From Heliocybe sulcata (Eukaryota; Basidiomycota; Agaricomycetes; Gloeophyllales; Gloeophyllaceae), in contig ML213538.1 in assembly GCA_004369045.1 (NCBI GenBank), forward strand, positions 119,000-172,158: a DNA stretch of 53,159 nt, written 5' to 3'. The first letter of the stretch is position 1; every line of letters begins with the position of its first letter. Of the stretch, positions 51,998 to 53,159 are shown in pieces. The translations under genes and the position numbers were made by a program. The notes below the pieces were generated by a model. It was given only the letters and a program-made list of their open reading frames with translations, ran no database searches and was not told where the DNA came from.

Positions 51998-52811
51998 ATG
52001 CCTACTGTTGCGCTAAATGTCCTCTTTGTCGACGCGTATTTGCTCACACAAATTGGTGTTGAGCATGATTGTACATATAAGAATCTGAAGACAGTGCTGG
52101 AAAAGCGCATCGGCAACTCCGTGTAGAGAAATACATCTCGTACGTTTAGCCACCTCTTTGCAAACGTTCCAGTACTAACGGGTAGGCACTGTAGGTCCCG
52201 AATGATATACCGATCCAAGCTTCACCCGCCATCGGATGGCTCTCTGTTTTGCGTGAGGTCGTGTCACATCATCCAACAGAATTCCCCATACTGGAGGATG
52301 AGAACATATGCGATCTGCTCAGCGGCATTGACCGAAAAATCCTTCATTTTATCGTCAGAACCGACACCTACATGAATATCCATATATTTGATGTTGGGAC
52401 CAGGGAGACAATTGCCGTGCAGGCCCGCCAGCAGAACGAGCCCTGAGGGTCTGAAAGGTCATGCTATCTATACGGTGAGCTTGATCCTGCATGCGATGTC
52501 GGCTTACGTTTACATGTGTGCAGTTGCCGAAAGGGATCGAGTGTGAAACCGAAACACTACAGGAGACTATCTGTTCGCTGGACCTGGCTGGTCTCGAGAA
52601 AGTGCCCAGAATGGTGGCTTTCTGGGTTATCGCTCCATGGGGCTTTATGCCAAATGAGGTACACTTCGTAGCAGTTCCTCCGGGTGGTAAGCATCCCATT
52701 CACTCCTGTCTTCTCAAAAACAACAAGCAATATGCCTGCATAGCCGCAACAAAACAGTTTACGGGAGCTTCCATTGAGGCCTCAGCGCTTCGACTACTTC
52801 TCCAGAAATGA
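51998..52811 (+). pseudogene. Fragment of a second effector-like gene, uncertain
   Basis: Exon 1 starts MPTVALNVLFVDAYLLTQIG at 51998. A good intron (GTGTAG...ACTAAC...CTGTAG) joins GNSV to VPNDIPIQASPAIGWLSVLR. The first 45 residues look like a ubiquitin-like header (V-x-N-L-K spacing, YKNLKTVLEKRIG). The frame ends at TGA 52443-52445. A further frame, ECETETLQETICSLDLAGLE, PRMVAFWVIAPWGFMPNEVH and SIEASALRLLLQK, ends at 52811 and resembles the C-terminal strand/helix region of the same class. Whether these parts form one gene is unclear. Confidence 0.35.
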
Positions 52812-53159
52812 GCCGAAAGCACCTTCTTCTGAGGCAAAGCATGAGACATTCTATGAGGCCCAGCGTCACTCCGAGACAGTGCTCTACTGTGGCCGGCCGT
52901 ACGAAACCGCTGTGCCGCCATGTTGTGTATCGCTATTTTTGTCAGCACGTAGCTAGACACTGCGGACTAGTCACATTAGTCCATATTCGGAAATGGTCCT
53001 TCCGGATCGAGATAGCGCCATGTGGCTCGGGTGGCGTCCAGCCTGCCCGACCCGTTGACCGAGATTTAGAGTCTTTCCTAGCCTAATATCTACATATATC
53101 AGCATACCTCGGTCCCGCTGGCTGTGCTCGGAGCCAGCGTTGACTTTGTTTGAGTCAAC
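52812..53159. other. Window end, no gene seen
   Basis: Open frames here have no recognisable content. The last 45 bases hold two adjoining hairpins. Confidence 0.4.
53116..53159. repeat. Two adjoining hairpins at the window edge
   Basis: CGCTGGCT/AGCCAGCG (53116-53123 with 53132-53139, 8-bp stem, 8-nt loop) is followed directly by GTTGACT/AGTCAAC (53139-53145 with 53153-53159, 7-bp stem). The structure may continue beyond the window. Confidence 0.6.

Noticed and set aside
1-53159. CRISPR arrays, bacterial operons or riboswitches
   Set aside because: The spliced genes are eukaryotic, and I saw no direct-repeat/spacer arrays or Shine-Dalgarno-led operons.
1-53159. tRNA and rRNA genes
   Set aside because: I noticed no A-box/B-box pair or rRNA-like block by eye, but a covariance-model scan was not possible, so small RNA genes cannot be excluded.

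Overview
The window is nuclear DNA of a filamentous basidiomycete, most likely an Agaricomycete. The protein genes are split by many short GT-AG introns of about 45-60 nt, house-keeping genes sit close together on both strands, and several families present are ones I know mainly from Agaricomycetes (an HNH family, an ExK nuclease-like family, a very large repeat-family protein, DIRS-type retroelements). All intron boundaries below were placed by eye from splice signals, frame continuity and family resemblance. No database search was possible.

Layout. 1-3600 is gene-poor and holds a long imperfect inverted repeat. 3.6-28.8 kb is ordinary gene-dense euchromatin: QTRT2 (queuine tRNA-ribosyltransferase accessory subunit), RAD6 (E2), CLF1 (HAT-repeat splicing factor), a membrane-anchored histidine acid phosphatase, a PD-(D/E)XK-like gene, a cytochrome P450, an HNH-domain gene, SPO7, a signal-peptide/single-TM protein, a Ser-rich single-TM protein, proteasome beta-4 (PRE1), a hotdog thioesterase divergent from it, and CSE1 (exportin of importin-alpha). 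A decayed HNH paralogue (29.3-30.6 kb) and an intact MFS sugar transporter (31.1-33.5 kb) follow.

From 33.9 kb on the window is an accessory block of nested mobile DNA. A third HNH copy is cut off by the left end of a 5.4-kb hAT element (34180-39593). The right end of that element lies in the last codons of a large transposase-like gene (to 44395). A DIRS-type tyrosine-recombinase retroelement (gag, RT/RNase H, recombinase; about 44.66-49.93 kb) adjoins it. Last come a P-loop gene resembling Crinkler/RHS-type proteins and a partner fragment.

The most unusual signal is the hAT gene. Four consecutive introns with compatible phase join two predicted membrane helices and a ubiquitin-like fold to a BED zinc finger and a hAT transposase. 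Others are an array of small hairpins with a shared loop inside an apparent intron of the reverse transcriptase, a set of TGA nonsense codons across the mobile genes compatible with CGA-to-TGA decay, and loss of the zinc-binding cysteines in QTRT2.
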